Part shown: piece after piece, positions 36,086-45,220 of the stretch
Layout: each line of letters opens with the position of its first letter
Position numbering within the stretch: position 1 is the first letter of the stretch
From: Bog-793 sp963761425
Lineage (GTDB): Bacteria > Actinomycetota > Acidimicrobiia > Acidimicrobiales > Bog-793
Length of the DNA: 64,000 nucleotides
Assembly: GCA_963761425.1 (NCBI GenBank)
Contig: CAVXGQ010000004.1
Coordinates: forward strand, 248,001 to 312,000
Direction: 5' to 3'
Notes under the pieces: generated by a model
What the model was told of the DNA's origin: nothing
Databases searched by the model: none
The model's input: only the letters and a program-made list of their open reading frames with translations
Made by a program: the position numbers and the translations under genes

Positions 36086-38566
36086 TCAGGTCTCCTCGGC
36101 CGTTGTGAGAGGCGCGACCGCCGCGACCGTCTGGCCTTTCTCAAGGTTCATCACCCGGACACCGGTTGCATCCCGTCCCTGAGCCGCGATCTCGCGTACC
36201 GCGGTCCGGATGACGATCCCAGCGGACGACACGACGAAGAGCTCCGCGTCGAGCGTGGCCATTAGCGCGGCAACGACCGACCCGCGCCGTTGGGTGATTC
36301 GGATACCCCGCACGCCCTGACCGCCTCGCCCCTGGGGATTGAAATGATCAAGCTTCGTCCGCTTGCCGAACCCACCATCGGTCACGATAAGAAGGTCCAC
36401 CCCAGGCCGGGAAACGTCACACGCCACCACCTCGTCACCCGGACGGAGCCTCATCCCCCGTACTCCGGCGGCGGCTCGTCCCATCGCCCGAACATCGGAT
36501 TCGTGGAACCGGATCGCCATGCCGTTGCGCGTCACCATAAACACGTCGTCGTCGCCACCGGTCGGCAACACCCGCACCAGCTCGTCCCCATGGTGGAGGG
36601 TGATGGCGATGAAACCCTCCCGGCGCGACTTGTCGTACTCGCTGAAAGGCGTCTTTTTCACCTGGCCGGAGCGCGTCGCGAACAGCAGATAGTGATCCGG
36701 ATCGAACTCCCGGGCCGGGACGATCTCCTGGATTCGCTCACCCGGCTCGAGCGATATGAGGTTGACAACCGGGGTTCCCCGCGCCGTGCGTTCCTTCAGG
36801 GGAATCTCGTGGGCGCGAAGCCGATAGACCTTGCCCCGGTTGGAGAACAACAGCAGGTGCGACAGCGCCGTCGTGTAGACGACCTCCCGGACGAGATCCT
36901 CCTCTTTGAGGCGAGTTCCCTGCACACCCCGGCCCCCCCGGGACTGAGTGCGGAAGGCGTCCGCCGCCACCGCCTTCACGTAGCCGGCCCGCGTCAGCGT
37001 CACCACGATCTCGTCGTCGTGGATCAGATCCTCAGCCGACAGATCACCCGGGTCGTGGACGACCCGAGTCCTGCGCTCCTCGGCGAACCGGGTTTTCACG
37101 TCCGCGAGCTCGTCTGAGATCACCTGGCGGAGCTTCCCCTCGTCGCCGAGGATCCCCTCCAGCTCGGCAATCGTGGCGCCGAGCTCGGCCATCTCCTGGT
37201 CGAGCTCGGCGCGTCCGAGCCGCGTGAGGCGCCCGAGGGTCATGTCCAGGATGTGGTTCGCCTGGTCCTCGGAGAAGGAGAACGGCTCTGCCATCAGGTT
37301 GGTGCGCGCGTCCGCCCGATCCTCCGAGGCGCGGATCGTCGCGATCACCGCGTCGAGCATGTCGATGGCGCGCAGTAGCCCTTCGACGATGTGGGCTCGC
37401 TCCCTCGCCTTGCGAAGTCGGAACTTCGACCGCCGCGTCACCACCTCGACCTGGTGAGCAACGTAAGCCGTCAGTACCTGGGCGAGGTTCACCAGCCGGG
37501 GCACCCCGTCGACCAGGGCGAGCATGTGCATCCCGAAGCTCGTCTGCAGCTGCGTGTACTTGAACAGGTTGTTCAGAACCACGTTCGCGTTCGCGTCCCG
37601 CTTCAAGGTCAGGACGAGCCGCGGCTTGCCGCCGGCGGAGAGGTTGTCGACCGCCGAGATGCCCGGGATCTCCCCCGCTTCGACGCCCTCGGCGATCTGT
37701 TTTTCGATGGTTTCCACTGCCGTCTGGTAGGGGATCTCCGTCACCACGATCTGGGACACGCCGGTTCGCAGCTCGGTGATCTCGGCGACGGCCCGTGTCT
37801 TCACCGAGCCCCGGCCGGTTCGGTAAGCGTCGAGAATCCCGGCCCGCCCCAGGATCAGACCACCGGTCGGAAAGTCCGGGCCCTTGACGAACTGCATCAG
37901 GTCGTCCGGCTTCGCTTCGGGGTGTCCGAGCAGGTACCGGGTGGCGTCGATGACCTCGCCCAGATTGTGGGGCGGGATGTTCGTCGCCATGCCGACCGCG
38001 ATCCCCTGGCTGCCGTTAACCAAAAGGTTGGGGAACCGGGACGGGAGCACCACCGGCTCCTCGTCGCTGCCGTCGTAGTTCGGCACCAGATCGACGGTGT
38101 CCTCGTCGATCCCTTCCAACAGGCTCATCGACAACGGCGCGAGGCGCGCCTCCGTGTAGCGCATGGCGGCCGGGAGCCCGTCGGGACCGGGAGCGCCGAA
38201 GTCCCCGTGCCCGTCGACCAGGGGGTGGCGGAGGCTGAACACTTGGACCATGCGCGCCAGGGCGTCGTAGATGGCGGCGTCGCCGTGGGGGTGGAAACGC
38301 CCCATGACGTCCCCGACGACCTTCGCACACTTCACGTGGGGCCGATCTGGCCGGAGTCCCGTGTCCCACATGTCGTAGAGGATCCGGCGGTGGACCGGCT
38401 TCATCCCGTCGCGCACGTCGGGCAGAGCCCGCGCCACGATGACCGACATGGCGTACTCGAGGTACGAGCGCTCCATCTCCTCTTGGATCTCGATCGGCTC
38501 GATGGCGCCGCCCCCCAGCACCTCGCCTGTCGGTTGAGTCGCTGGTTGCGTCCTACGCGGTGCCAA
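36086..38566 (-). CDS. gyrA: DNA gyrase subunit A
   Basis: 826 residues, breakage-reunion subunit with catalytic Tyr in MRYTEARLA and the six-blade C-terminal DNA-wrapping domain. It contains a GyrA-box-like QGRGGQGVRG near the end and a related QSRGGRGVQG earlier. In the quinolone-determining region, HPHGDAAIYDAL has Ala97 at the Escherichia coli Ser83 position, as in mycobacteria, with Asp kept at 101 (Asp87). Start is TTG at 38566; no better start fits. Follows gyrB by 56 bp on the minus strand. Confidence 0.97.
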   Translation of the reverse strand: MAPRRTQPATQPTGEVLGGGAIEPIEIQEEMERSYLEYAMSVIVARALPDVRDGMKPVHRRILYDMWDTGLRPDRPHVKCAKVVGDVMGRFHPHGDAAIYDALARMVQVFSLRHPLVDGHGDFGAPGPDGLPAAMRYTEARLAPLSMSLLEGIDEDTVDLVPNYDGSDEEPVVLPSRFPNLLVNGSQGIAVGMATNIPPHNLGEVIDATRYLLGHPEAKPDDLMQFVKGPDFPTGGLILGRAGILDAYRTGRGSVKTRAVAEITELRTGVSQIVVTEIPYQTAVETIEKQIAEGVEAGEIPGISAVDNLSAGGKPRLVLTLKRDANANVVLNNLFKYTQLQTSFGMHMLALVDGVPRLVNLAQVLTAYVAHQVEVVTRRSKFRLRKARERAHIVEGLLRAIDMLDAVIATIRASEDRADARTNLMAEPFSFSEDQANHILDMTLGRLTRLGRAELDQEMAELGATIAELEGILGDEGKLRQVISDELADVKTRFAEERRTRVVHDPGDLSAEDLIHDDEIVVTLTRAGYVKAVAADAFRTQSRGGRGVQGTRLKEEDLVREVVYTTALSHLLLFSNRGKVYRLRAHEIPLKERTARGTPVVNLISLEPGERIQEIVPAREFDPDHYLLFATRSGQVKKTPFSEYDKSRREGFIAITLHHGDELVRVLPTGGDDDVFMVTRNGMAIRFHESDVRAMGRAAAGVRGMRLRPGDEVVACDVSRPGVDLLIVTDGGFGKRTKLDHFNPQGRGGQGVRGIRITQRRGSVVAALMATLDAELFVVSSAGIVIRTAVREIAAQGRDATGVRVMNLEKGQTVAAVAPLTTAEET

Positions 38567-38622
38567 TCCCGGCCCTGCCTTCCCTGGTCAGCCGCCCCGT
38601 CCGCTCGGCAGCGCGCCACCCG

Positions 38623-40572
38623 TCAGATGTCGAGAAAGCGGACGTCCTTCGCGTTGGTCTGGATGAAGCGCCGTCGTACCTCGACGTCGTCGCCCATCAA
38701 CTCCGAGCACACCTGGTCGGCGATGCTCGCCTCCTCCATGGTGATCTGCAATAGCGACCGCTTCGCCGGGTCGATCGTCGTATCCCGTAGTTCCTCGAAG
38801 TCCATCTCCCCGAGCCCCTTGAGGCGTTGGAAATCCTTGGTGTGGTTCGGGTGTTCCCGCAGGAACCGTTCTCGGGCCGCGTCGTCTTTCAGGTAGGTCT
38901 TCGCATTGGCGACCAACGTCGAGTACAAGGGGGGTTGCGCGACGTAAACGTGGCCGGCCTCGATGAGCGGACGCATCTGACGCAAGAAGAACGTCAGCAA
39001 CAGCGTGCGGATGTGCGAGCCATCGACGTCGGCATCGGCGAGCACGATCACCTTGTAGTAGCGGATCTTGGAGAGATCGAAGTCCTCGGCGATCCCGGCG
39101 CCGATCGCCATGATGAGCGCTTGGATCTCCGCGTTTTTCAGCATCCGGTCGGCACGGGCTTTTTCGACGTTAAGAATCTTGCCCCGGATCGGCAGGATCG
39201 CCTGGGTGTGCGGATTCCGGGCGTTCTTCGCCGAACCAGCCGCCGAGTTCCCCTCGACGATGAAAAGCTCCGAGTTACGCGGGTCTCGGCTGGCGCAGTC
39301 GACCAGCTTGCCGGGCAGGCCGGCGCCGTCGAGGGCGGACTTGCGCCGGGTGAGGTCCCGCGCCTGACGCGCCGCGACCCGCGCCCGCTGGGCGAGAAGT
39401 GCCTTTTGCAAGATGAGATTCGCCTCGCGTGGGTTCTCGTCCAACCATTCCGCGAGCTTCTCGTTCGTCGCCCGTTCCACCAATGACCGGATCGTCACGT
39501 TGCCGAGCTTGGCCTTGGTCTGACCCTCGAACTGGGGGCTGCGCAGCCGCACCGAGATGATCGCCGTGAGGCCCTCCCGGATGTCCTCCCCCTGGATATT
39601 GGAGTCGGACTCCTTCAACGCGCCCCGGGCTCGCGCGCAGCGGTTCACCACGTTAGTGAGGGCCTTCTTGAAGCCCTCCTCGTGCATTCCGCCCTCGACC
39701 GTGGCGATCCCGTTGGCGAACGACCAGATGCTCTCGTAGTAGCTGGTGTTCCACTGCAGCGCCACCTCGATCTCCTGGTCATCTTCAACCTGGCCGAAGT
39801 AGGCGACCTTTCGAAACAACGGTTCCTTCGACTCGTTGAGGTGCCGGACGAAATCCTCGATCCCGCCCGTGAACCGGTAGGTCACCGCCTGTTCGTGGCC
39901 GGATCGTTCGTCCTTGAAGCGGATCTCCAGCCCCCGCTGGAGAAACGCCATCATCTGGAGACGCTCGAGGATGGTCTGGGCACGGAACTCGACTTCGTCG
40001 AAGACCGAGGCGTCGGGCCAGAAGGTAACGGTCGTCCCGGTCCGGTTCCGTGGCGAGGGCCCGGTCATCTTCAGCGGTCCGGTCGGCTTGCCACCATCGA
40101 CAAAGGTCATCTCGTAACGGTTGCCACCCCGGTCGATCTGTAACTCGAGCCGGGAAGACAGGGCGTTGACTACCGAGACTCCCACGCCGTGCAGACCGCC
40201 GGAGACTTTGTAGCTCGACCCGCCGAACTTGCCGCCGGCGTGCAGGACAGTGAGGACGATCTCCGCCGCGGACTTGCTCGGTTCGTCGGGATGCGGCTCG
40301 ACCGGGATCCCCCGGCCGTTGTCGACCACCCGGCAGGCCCCGTCGGGCCGGATCGTGACGTCGATACGCGTACAGTGGCCCTGCATCGCCTCGTCGACCG
40401 AGTTGTCGACCACCTCCCACACCAGGTGATGCAGCCCGCTCGACGAGGTCGAACCGATGAACATGCCCGGCCGGAGACGCACCGGCTCCAGGCCCCGTAG
40501 CACCGTGATGTCGGCCGCCTCGTAAGATTCCACAGTCGCGTCCTGGGGTTCTGCCTCATCCATTCGGACCAC
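38623..40572 (-). CDS. gyrB: DNA gyrase subunit B
   Basis: 649 residues with GHKL ATPase (EVVDNSVDEAM, VVDNGRGIPVEPH, SGGLHGVGVSVVNAL) and a TOPRIM domain with ADADVDGSH. The TOPRIM acid motif reads VEGNSAAGSAK rather than the usual EGDSAGGSAK: Asn442 replaces the Asp equivalent to E. coli Asp426, and Ala replaces Gly. Catalytic Glu440 is kept. Start GTG at 40572; the ATG three codons in is equally plausible. Part of the dnaN-recF-dciA-gyrB-gyrA block. Confidence 0.96.
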   Translation of the reverse strand: MVRMDEAEPQDATVESYEAADITVLRGLEPVRLRPGMFIGSTSSSGLHHLVWEVVDNSVDEAMQGHCTRIDVTIRPDGACRVVDNGRGIPVEPHPDEPSKSAAEIVLTVLHAGGKFGGSSYKVSGGLHGVGVSVVNALSSRLELQIDRGGNRYEMTFVDGGKPTGPLKMTGPSPRNRTGTTVTFWPDASVFDEVEFRAQTILERLQMMAFLQRGLEIRFKDERSGHEQAVTYRFTGGIEDFVRHLNESKEPLFRKVAYFGQVEDDQEIEVALQWNTSYYESIWSFANGIATVEGGMHEEGFKKALTNVVNRCARARGALKESDSNIQGEDIREGLTAIISVRLRSPQFEGQTKAKLGNVTIRSLVERATNEKLAEWLDENPREANLILQKALLAQRARVAARQARDLTRRKSALDGAGLPGKLVDCASRDPRNSELFIVEGNSAAGSAKNARNPHTQAILPIRGKILNVEKARADRMLKNAEIQALIMAIGAGIAEDFDLSKIRYYKVIVLADADVDGSHIRTLLLTFFLRQMRPLIEAGHVYVAQPPLYSTLVANAKTYLKDDAARERFLREHPNHTKDFQRLKGLGEMDFEELRDTTIDPAKRSLLQITMEEASIADQVCSELMGDDVEVRRRFIQTNAKDVRFLDI

Positions 40573-40652
40573 GGGCGCGGCTCCTCAACTACGGCGGTTT
40601 CGTCGGTCAGGTTTGCGGGCCAAAGTGGCCGCAACCCAGCGATTTCCTTGCT

Positions 40653-41057
40653 TTAGTCTAGGCGCAACCGGGGGTCCACGTGGCCTTTCACCCGTTCGAC
40701 CGCCCGGTATCCGAGCTGGTCAGCGAGCCGATTACAGATCGTCTCCGAGAGGAACGCGAGCTGTGTCGCCCAGGCCGGATGGTCGACCGCGACCACGAGC
40801 TCGTCACCCGCCAGGGACCGCGGCCTCGCATGTGCGGCGACCTCCGAGCCGACCACCGCCACCCAGCAAGCGTCAATGTCAGCGAGGGTCCGCAGACCGA
40901 CCAGACCCTGGCTCGCGAGGTACTCGTCAACCGAACCGCCCAAGCTCGGAGGCGTTTCCGGTTCGTCTCGAGGTCGGCGATGCCGCCCGGCTCGGTCGCC
41001 AGACCCGGGCGCCGCGGGTCCGGACGGTCGGTCGGAAGATCCACCAACGGGGTTCAT
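40653..41057 (-). CDS. dciA: DciA-like DUF721 protein
   Basis: 134 residues. A basic, disordered N-terminus of about 40 residues precedes a DUF721 core (LASQGLVGLRTLADIDACW, SLAGDELVVAVDHPAWA, LAFLSETICNRL). DciA loads or assists the replicative helicase DnaB in many bacteria that lack DnaC. Starts at ATG 41057, the A shared with the recF stop (TGATG). The location recF-dciA-gyrB is characteristic of actinobacteria. Confidence 0.85.
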   Translation of the reverse strand: MNPVGGSSDRPSGPAAPGSGDRAGRHRRPRDEPETPPSLGGSVDEYLASQGLVGLRTLADIDACWVAVVGSEVAAHARPRSLAGDELVVAVDHPAWATQLAFLSETICNRLADQLGYRAVERVKGHVDPRLRLD

Positions 41058-42115
41058 CACACCAACGCGCCCGCCACCAGGTGCACCACCGTGGCCGGGC
41101 ATGCCCCGGCGGGTACCGCCCCGGCGGTGGTGAGAATGGCCTGGCCCCGGGGGAGCTCGCCAAGGAGAGCCCCGACCGTCGCCTCGTCGAGCTCAGAGAA
41201 GGCGTCGTCCAGCAACAGCACGGGACACGACCCGGCGATCGCCGTCACCGCGCGATGCGCGGCGAGACGCAGCGCCAGTGTGGCGCAACGCTGTCGTCCC
41301 TGGGAAAGCCGGGTGCGAGCGTCGAGAGCATCGGCCGTGATCAGGATCTCATCACGCTGGGGCCCGACGGTCGTCATCCCCCGGTGCAGGTCCTCACGGC
41401 GTGACCGGTGAAGTGCTTCGGCCAGGTCACCCGAGAACGACCTCTGGTAAACGAGGCTCAAGTCGTCATCCCGCCGAGTCAGCCGGTGAAAGGCCTCCCG
41501 GGCCAGTGGCTCAAGCTTGGCCAAGAACGCCTCCCGGGCCCGGACCAGCCTCCCGCCAGCTTCCCCGAGCTTCTCATCCCAGACGTCCAGCGTCGCCAGG
41601 ACATCAGCCGACGCCACCCCACCGCACTGGCGCAATAAGGCGGAGCGCTGTCGCAAGATCCGCTCGACGGTCTGTCGCACCACCAGCTCGGAGGGGCGCG
41701 CCGCTACCAGAGCGTCATCGAGGTAGTTGCGCCGTTCCTGGGGCCCACCTTTCACCAACACGAGGTCGTCGGGCGTGAAAACGGAGACCCGCAACGTTTC
41801 CAGGAGGTCCTGCGTTCGGATCACCCGCTGATGATTACGTCGGACACGATCACGACCACCGGGGATTATCTCGATCTCGACCAGGAACCGACGTTCTCCC
41901 TCCACGCATTCCAGACGGATGATGCACCCGTTTGCCCCCACGGTTACCAGGGATTCGCGTGGGCTTCCCCGAAACGATGACAGCGTCGACGCGTAGGCCA
42001 GGGCCTCCAGCAAGCTCGTCTTACCAGCGCCGTTATCGCCCGTCACGACGGTCAGTCCATCAGGGTCGGGTTGAAACCTCACCTCACGAAGGTTGCGGAA
42101 CTGCTTGACCTCCAA
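41057..42115 (-). CDS. recF: DNA replication and repair ATPase RecF
   Basis: 352 residues. SMC-like ABC ATPase: Walker A TGDNGAGKTSLLEAL, ABC signature LSQGRQRCATLALRLA and Walker B LLLDDAFSELDEA. Loads RecA at gaps with RecO and RecR. Start TTG at 42115 is chosen because the family begins 4-8 residues before the FRN motif and no ATG/GTG precedes within 15 codons before the dnaN stop. Fourteen bases after dnaN, same operon. Confidence 0.95.
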   Translation of the reverse strand: MEVKQFRNLREVRFQPDPDGLTVVTGDNGAGKTSLLEALAYASTLSSFRGSPRESLVTVGANGCIIRLECVEGERRFLVEIEIIPGGRDRVRRNHQRVIRTQDLLETLRVSVFTPDDLVLVKGGPQERRNYLDDALVAARPSELVVRQTVERILRQRSALLRQCGGVASADVLATLDVWDEKLGEAGGRLVRAREAFLAKLEPLAREAFHRLTRRDDDLSLVYQRSFSGDLAEALHRSRREDLHRGMTTVGPQRDEILITADALDARTRLSQGRQRCATLALRLAAHRAVTAIAGSCPVLLLDDAFSELDEATVGALLGELPRGQAILTTAGAVPAGACPATVVHLVAGALV

Positions 42116-42129
42116 CCAGGCGACCGAGC

Positions 42130-43257
42130 TCAGGAGACGCGCACCGGCATCAACAGATACCGATAGTCGTCCTCACCCTCGCCACGAACGGTCGCGGGTT
42201 TTGAAGAGTCAATGACCTCGAGGATGACTGTCTCCGCACGAACAGCCTCGATCCCGTCCAACAGGTAGGTGGGGTTAAACGCCACGACAAGCTCTTCTCC
42301 GCTGAACTGTCCATCCACGCGTTCCGCAGCTCGTCCGCTCTCGGCTGTGAGAACCGTGAGCTCCGCGCCATCGGCTTCGAACCCGATACGGACTGGCGTC
42401 GCGGCATCTTTCGCGTCCCGCACCATCAACCGCACACGACGGAGCGCCGCCCCAAGTTCATCGCGGGCGACCCGGAAGGCGTTGGGATAGGAAGCCGGAA
42501 GCAACCGCTGATAGTCAGGGAATGGGCCCTTTAACAGCCGGGTCGTCAATCGGACGTCGTGGACTTCAAAAACCGCGTCGAGTTCGGTGTGCCGGAAGAC
42601 CACCTCACCGTTCTGGTCAGGACCAGCCTCCGCACCAACCAAACGTTGAATCTCAACCAGCGCCCGAGCTGGAACCAAGACCTCCGACCCTGGTTCCAGC
42701 GCGCTCATGCCTCGTAGATCCCGGAAGGCCAACCGGTATGAATCGGTCGCAACCAGACGTAACCCATCTTCTACCGAAACCATCAACACACCCGTAAGTT
42801 GCGGTGCGCGACTATCGTCGTTCAGCGCCGCAGGAACCACTTGACGCAGACCTTCCGCGAATGGCGCGGCCGCTAATTTGATGCCCTCGGACTCCGCTGG
42901 CGCGAGCCTGGTGATCTCCGCTCCAACCGGTACACGCACGATGAACTCCGCGCGCCCCGAGGTAACCCGCACTTCTTCCTCGTCACCGTCGAGGCTCACC
43001 ACACCGACGTCAAACGACCGAATGATGTCCGTGACCAGACGCGAAGGCACCACCACCCCGCCGTCCCGTTCACCACTCACCCCGCAAGCAACCTCGATAA
43101 CGAGATCCGGATCTGCTCCCACCACCTCGAGCTGATTGCCGTGTACCCCCAGACGCAGAGTCTGAGTACCCAACCCACTCCCTGCCCGTGCAGCACTTGC
43201 CCGTCCTGCGGTAATCAACGCCTCCAGGAGACTGTCACGGTCGGTGTGGAACTTCAC
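42130..43257 (-). CDS. dnaN: DNA polymerase III sliding clamp (beta subunit)
   Basis: 375 residues, three-domain beta clamp. Begins MKFHTDRDSLLEALITAGRA and ends YRYLLMPVRVS, both family landmarks. GTG start at 43257 with AAAGGAAG eleven bases before. First gene downstream of oriC on the minus strand, so transcription runs away from dnaA's end into recF. Confidence 0.98.
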   Translation of the reverse strand: MKFHTDRDSLLEALITAGRASAARAGSGLGTQTLRLGVHGNQLEVVGADPDLVIEVACGVSGERDGGVVVPSRLVTDIIRSFDVGVVSLDGDEEEVRVTSGRAEFIVRVPVGAEITRLAPAESEGIKLAAAPFAEGLRQVVPAALNDDSRAPQLTGVLMVSVEDGLRLVATDSYRLAFRDLRGMSALEPGSEVLVPARALVEIQRLVGAEAGPDQNGEVVFRHTELDAVFEVHDVRLTTRLLKGPFPDYQRLLPASYPNAFRVARDELGAALRRVRLMVRDAKDAATPVRIGFEADGAELTVLTAESGRAAERVDGQFSGEELVVAFNPTYLLDGIEAVRAETVILEVIDSSKPATVRGEGEDDYRYLLMPVRVS

Positions 43258-43496
43258 CGTCGGTGTCTTCCTTTCTCGGTTAGTTACGTAATAAGTACTT
43301 TAGTAGTAGTAGTGCTTGTGGATTGTGGACAATGGTACAAAGTTCCAGGTTAATCCGATCGTAGTTTCACGCGAAACATTCCTTTGTTCTCACAGGGCCG
43401 TGAAGCAACGGAGTTGGCTTGTGGAAAGGTTATTGCACCTCCACAGGATGGACATCGTTATCCCCACGACGTCCGATCGTCTTGCACAAGTTGATC
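43258..43496. other. Replication origin (oriC) between dnaN and dnaA
   Basis: On the minus strand the order is DnaA box TTGTCCACA (43332-43324), an overlapping second box CAATCCACA (43325-43317), a short spacer, CTA repeated four times (43312-43301, DnaA-trio-like), then an AT-rich run (AAGTACTTATTACGTAACTA). A further box-like TTATCCCCA is at 43458-43466. This box-spacer-trio-AT order matches the basal origin unwinding element known in Bacillus. The dnaA-dnaN gap is the expected origin site. Confidence 0.88.
43364..43377. promoter_or_regulatory. parS-like centromere site within oriC
   Basis: GTTTCACGCGAAAC differs from the near-universal parS core GTTTCACGTGAAAC at one base. ParA and ParB are encoded 6 kb away. 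Binding not shown. Confidence 0.6.
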
Positions 43497-44888
43497 TCAA
43501 CTGGTGGTTCCATGACCGTTGCGGATACGTACGGTGAGTTCGGTGACTTGTTCGTAGATTTGACGTCGTTCTTTCATTAGTCGCGAGATCTTGTCGCAAG
43601 CGTGGATCACGGTGGTGTGGTCTCGGCCACCGAACTCTCGGGCGATTGCCGGGTATGAGAAGTCGGTAAGTGTTCGAAACAAGTACATGCCAATCTGTCG
43701 TGCGATAACGAGAGGCCGCCGTCGGCTGGCGCTGCAGAGTTCCTCCACGGTAAAGCCGAACTGGTCCGCCGTGGCTTCAAGGATCTGCTGTCCGGTGATG
43801 CGCCGGGGTTGGCGGTCAGCTATCAGGTCGGCCAGTACTCGCTCGGCAGTGTCGCGGGTCAAGCGTTCTCGGGTGAGGTTGGCATAGGCCGTGACGCGAA
43901 TCAGGGCTCCTTCCAGTTCTCGGATGTTGTCGGTGACGATGCTGGCGAGAAACTCCAGAACGTCGTCGTCGACGATCAACCGCTCATGATGGGCTTTGGT
44001 CCGCAGGATGGCGATGCGAGTTTCCAGTTCGGGTGGGTTGATCTCGGTAACAAGACCGGAGAGGAAGCGACTTCGCAGGCGGCTTTCCAGGGTTTTGATC
44101 GATCCTGGTGGACGGTCGGAGGTGATGACGAGCTGTTTACCCGCCTCGTGGAGGGTATTGAAGGTATGGAACAGCTCCTCCTGGAGCGTCTCTTTGCCTT
44201 CGATCATTTGGATGTCGTCTACTAGGAGCACGTCACACTCGCGATAGCGACGCTTGAAGGCCGCCATTGAGGCAGTCCGCATCGATTCCACGAGTTCGTT
44301 GAGAAACGTCTCGGTTGGCACGTAGCGAACGTCGTGACGAGGGAAGTTTTCGTTGACGTAGTTATGGATGGCCTGCAGCAGATGGGTCTTACCCAGACCG
44401 GTGGCGCCGATGATGAAGAGGGGGTTGTAGGCGCTGCCAGGTGATTCCGCGACGGACAGAGCCGCGGCGTGGGCGAAACGGTTCGAGGGACCGATTACGA
44501 AGCCGTCGAAGGTGTAACGCCGAGAGGGACTGGTCACCGTTTGCAGTGGCTGATCGAGGACCGGGGTCGCCCCGTTGAGGGCGACCACCGGGTCGACGAC
44601 GACAGCTCCGATCCGGAGGTCTTCTGAGCCGGAAGCCGCTTCCGGCGTCAGGTCGAAGCGGATGGGGAAGTCTGACCCGCAGAGGTCGGTGACCGCGGCA
44701 CGTACCACACCGGCGAAGCGAGTTTCGAGGCGCTCCCGTACCAGGGCGTTCGGGACGGCAAGTACCAAGGTTCCGTTGACGAGACCGACCGGATGGACGC
44801 CGGCGAACCAGGTTCTCCAGACGGCATCGGAGACCTGGGATTGGATGGCGCCGGCACAGCCGTCCCAGAGTTCTTGAGCGTCGAGCAA
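43497..44888 (-). CDS. dnaA: Chromosomal replication initiator DnaA
   Basis: 463 residues from TTG 44888, chosen because GGAGGAAGG lies nine bases before it and the family N-terminus (ELWDGCAGAIQSQVSD) starts there; a much longer frame extends upstream across rpmH and is spurious. Domain I at residues 1-90, short linker, AAA+ domain with Walker A GATGLGKTHLLQAI and Walker B VLLVDDIQMI, and C-terminal helix-turn-helix with GGRDHTTVIHACDKI. Divergent from rpmH. Confidence 0.97.
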   Translation of the reverse strand: MLDAQELWDGCAGAIQSQVSDAVWRTWFAGVHPVGLVNGTLVLAVPNALVRERLETRFAGVVRAAVTDLCGSDFPIRFDLTPEAASGSEDLRIGAVVVDPVVALNGATPVLDQPLQTVTSPSRRYTFDGFVIGPSNRFAHAAALSVAESPGSAYNPLFIIGATGLGKTHLLQAIHNYVNENFPRHDVRYVPTETFLNELVESMRTASMAAFKRRYRECDVLLVDDIQMIEGKETLQEELFHTFNTLHEAGKQLVITSDRPPGSIKTLESRLRSRFLSGLVTEINPPELETRIAILRTKAHHERLIVDDDVLEFLASIVTDNIRELEGALIRVTAYANLTRERLTRDTAERVLADLIADRQPRRITGQQILEATADQFGFTVEELCSASRRRPLVIARQIGMYLFRTLTDFSYPAIAREFGGRDHTTVIHACDKISRLMKERRQIYEQVTELTVRIRNGHGTTS

Positions 44889-45045
44889 CGTCGTGCGCCT
44901 TCCTCCAGTAAGTTCTCCACAGGAGGGTCCACATCTGTGGATTACGCAACAGACGGGCGACACCTGGGTCCCTCGTCGAGCATCGTATAGCGCGCTCCGT
45001 GGGACCGTCCCGGGCGATTGGCGAATTTCACGCGAACCGGCCCAG
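44889..45045. promoter_or_regulatory. dnaA-rpmH divergent control region with DnaA boxes
   Basis: Box-like TTCTCCACA at 44913-44921 and TGTGGATTA at 44936-44944 (one mismatch each to TTATCCACA) lie just before dnaA and probably allow self-regulation. A third parS-like sequence, ATTTCACGCGAACC, occurs near 45025-45038 with more mismatches. Promoter elements of dnaA were not resolved. Confidence 0.5.
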
Positions 45046-45071
45046 AGGAGCGCGCTAACATATGCGCTCCT
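45046..45071 (+). promoter_or_regulatory. 8-bp inverted repeat in the rpmH upstream region enclosing a -10-like box
   Basis: AGGAGCGC and GCGCTCCT flank GCTAACATAT; TAACAT inside the loop could be the rpmH -10. It ends 14 bp before the rpmH ATG. As DNA it may be an operator; as RNA a leader hairpin. Confidence 0.4.
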
Positions 45072-45085
45072 AATTAAGGGGTTCG

Positions 45086-45220
45086 ATGAAGCGCACGTTC
45101 CAGCCAAACAACGCCAAGAGGGCCAAACGGCATGGATTCCGTCATCGCATGTCCACTCGTGCCGGCCGTGCCGTGTTGAAGGCCCGTCGTCGCCGTGGGC
45201 GGGTGCGTCTCTCAGCTTGA
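45086..45220 (+). CDS. rpmH: 50S ribosomal protein L34
   Basis: 44 residues, MKRTFQPNNAKRAKRHGFRH followed by the conserved RMSTRAGRAVLKARR and a basic tail: complete L34. ATG start preceded by AAGGGG. Ends TTGA, which shares bases with the likely rnpA start. The dnaA-rpmH-rnpA order is ancient and conserved. Confidence 0.97.
   Translation: MKRTFQPNNAKRAKRHGFRHRMSTRAGRAVLKARRRRGRVRLSA

Noticed and set aside
37391..38896. 501-codon frame opposite gyrA
   Set aside because: Antisense GC-rich shadow of gyrA with no recognisable domain.
43301..43312. Tandem TAG repeats as a microsatellite or CRISPR-like array
   Set aside because: Only 12 bases; position beside DnaA boxes explains it better. No CRISPR arrays were seen anywhere in the window.
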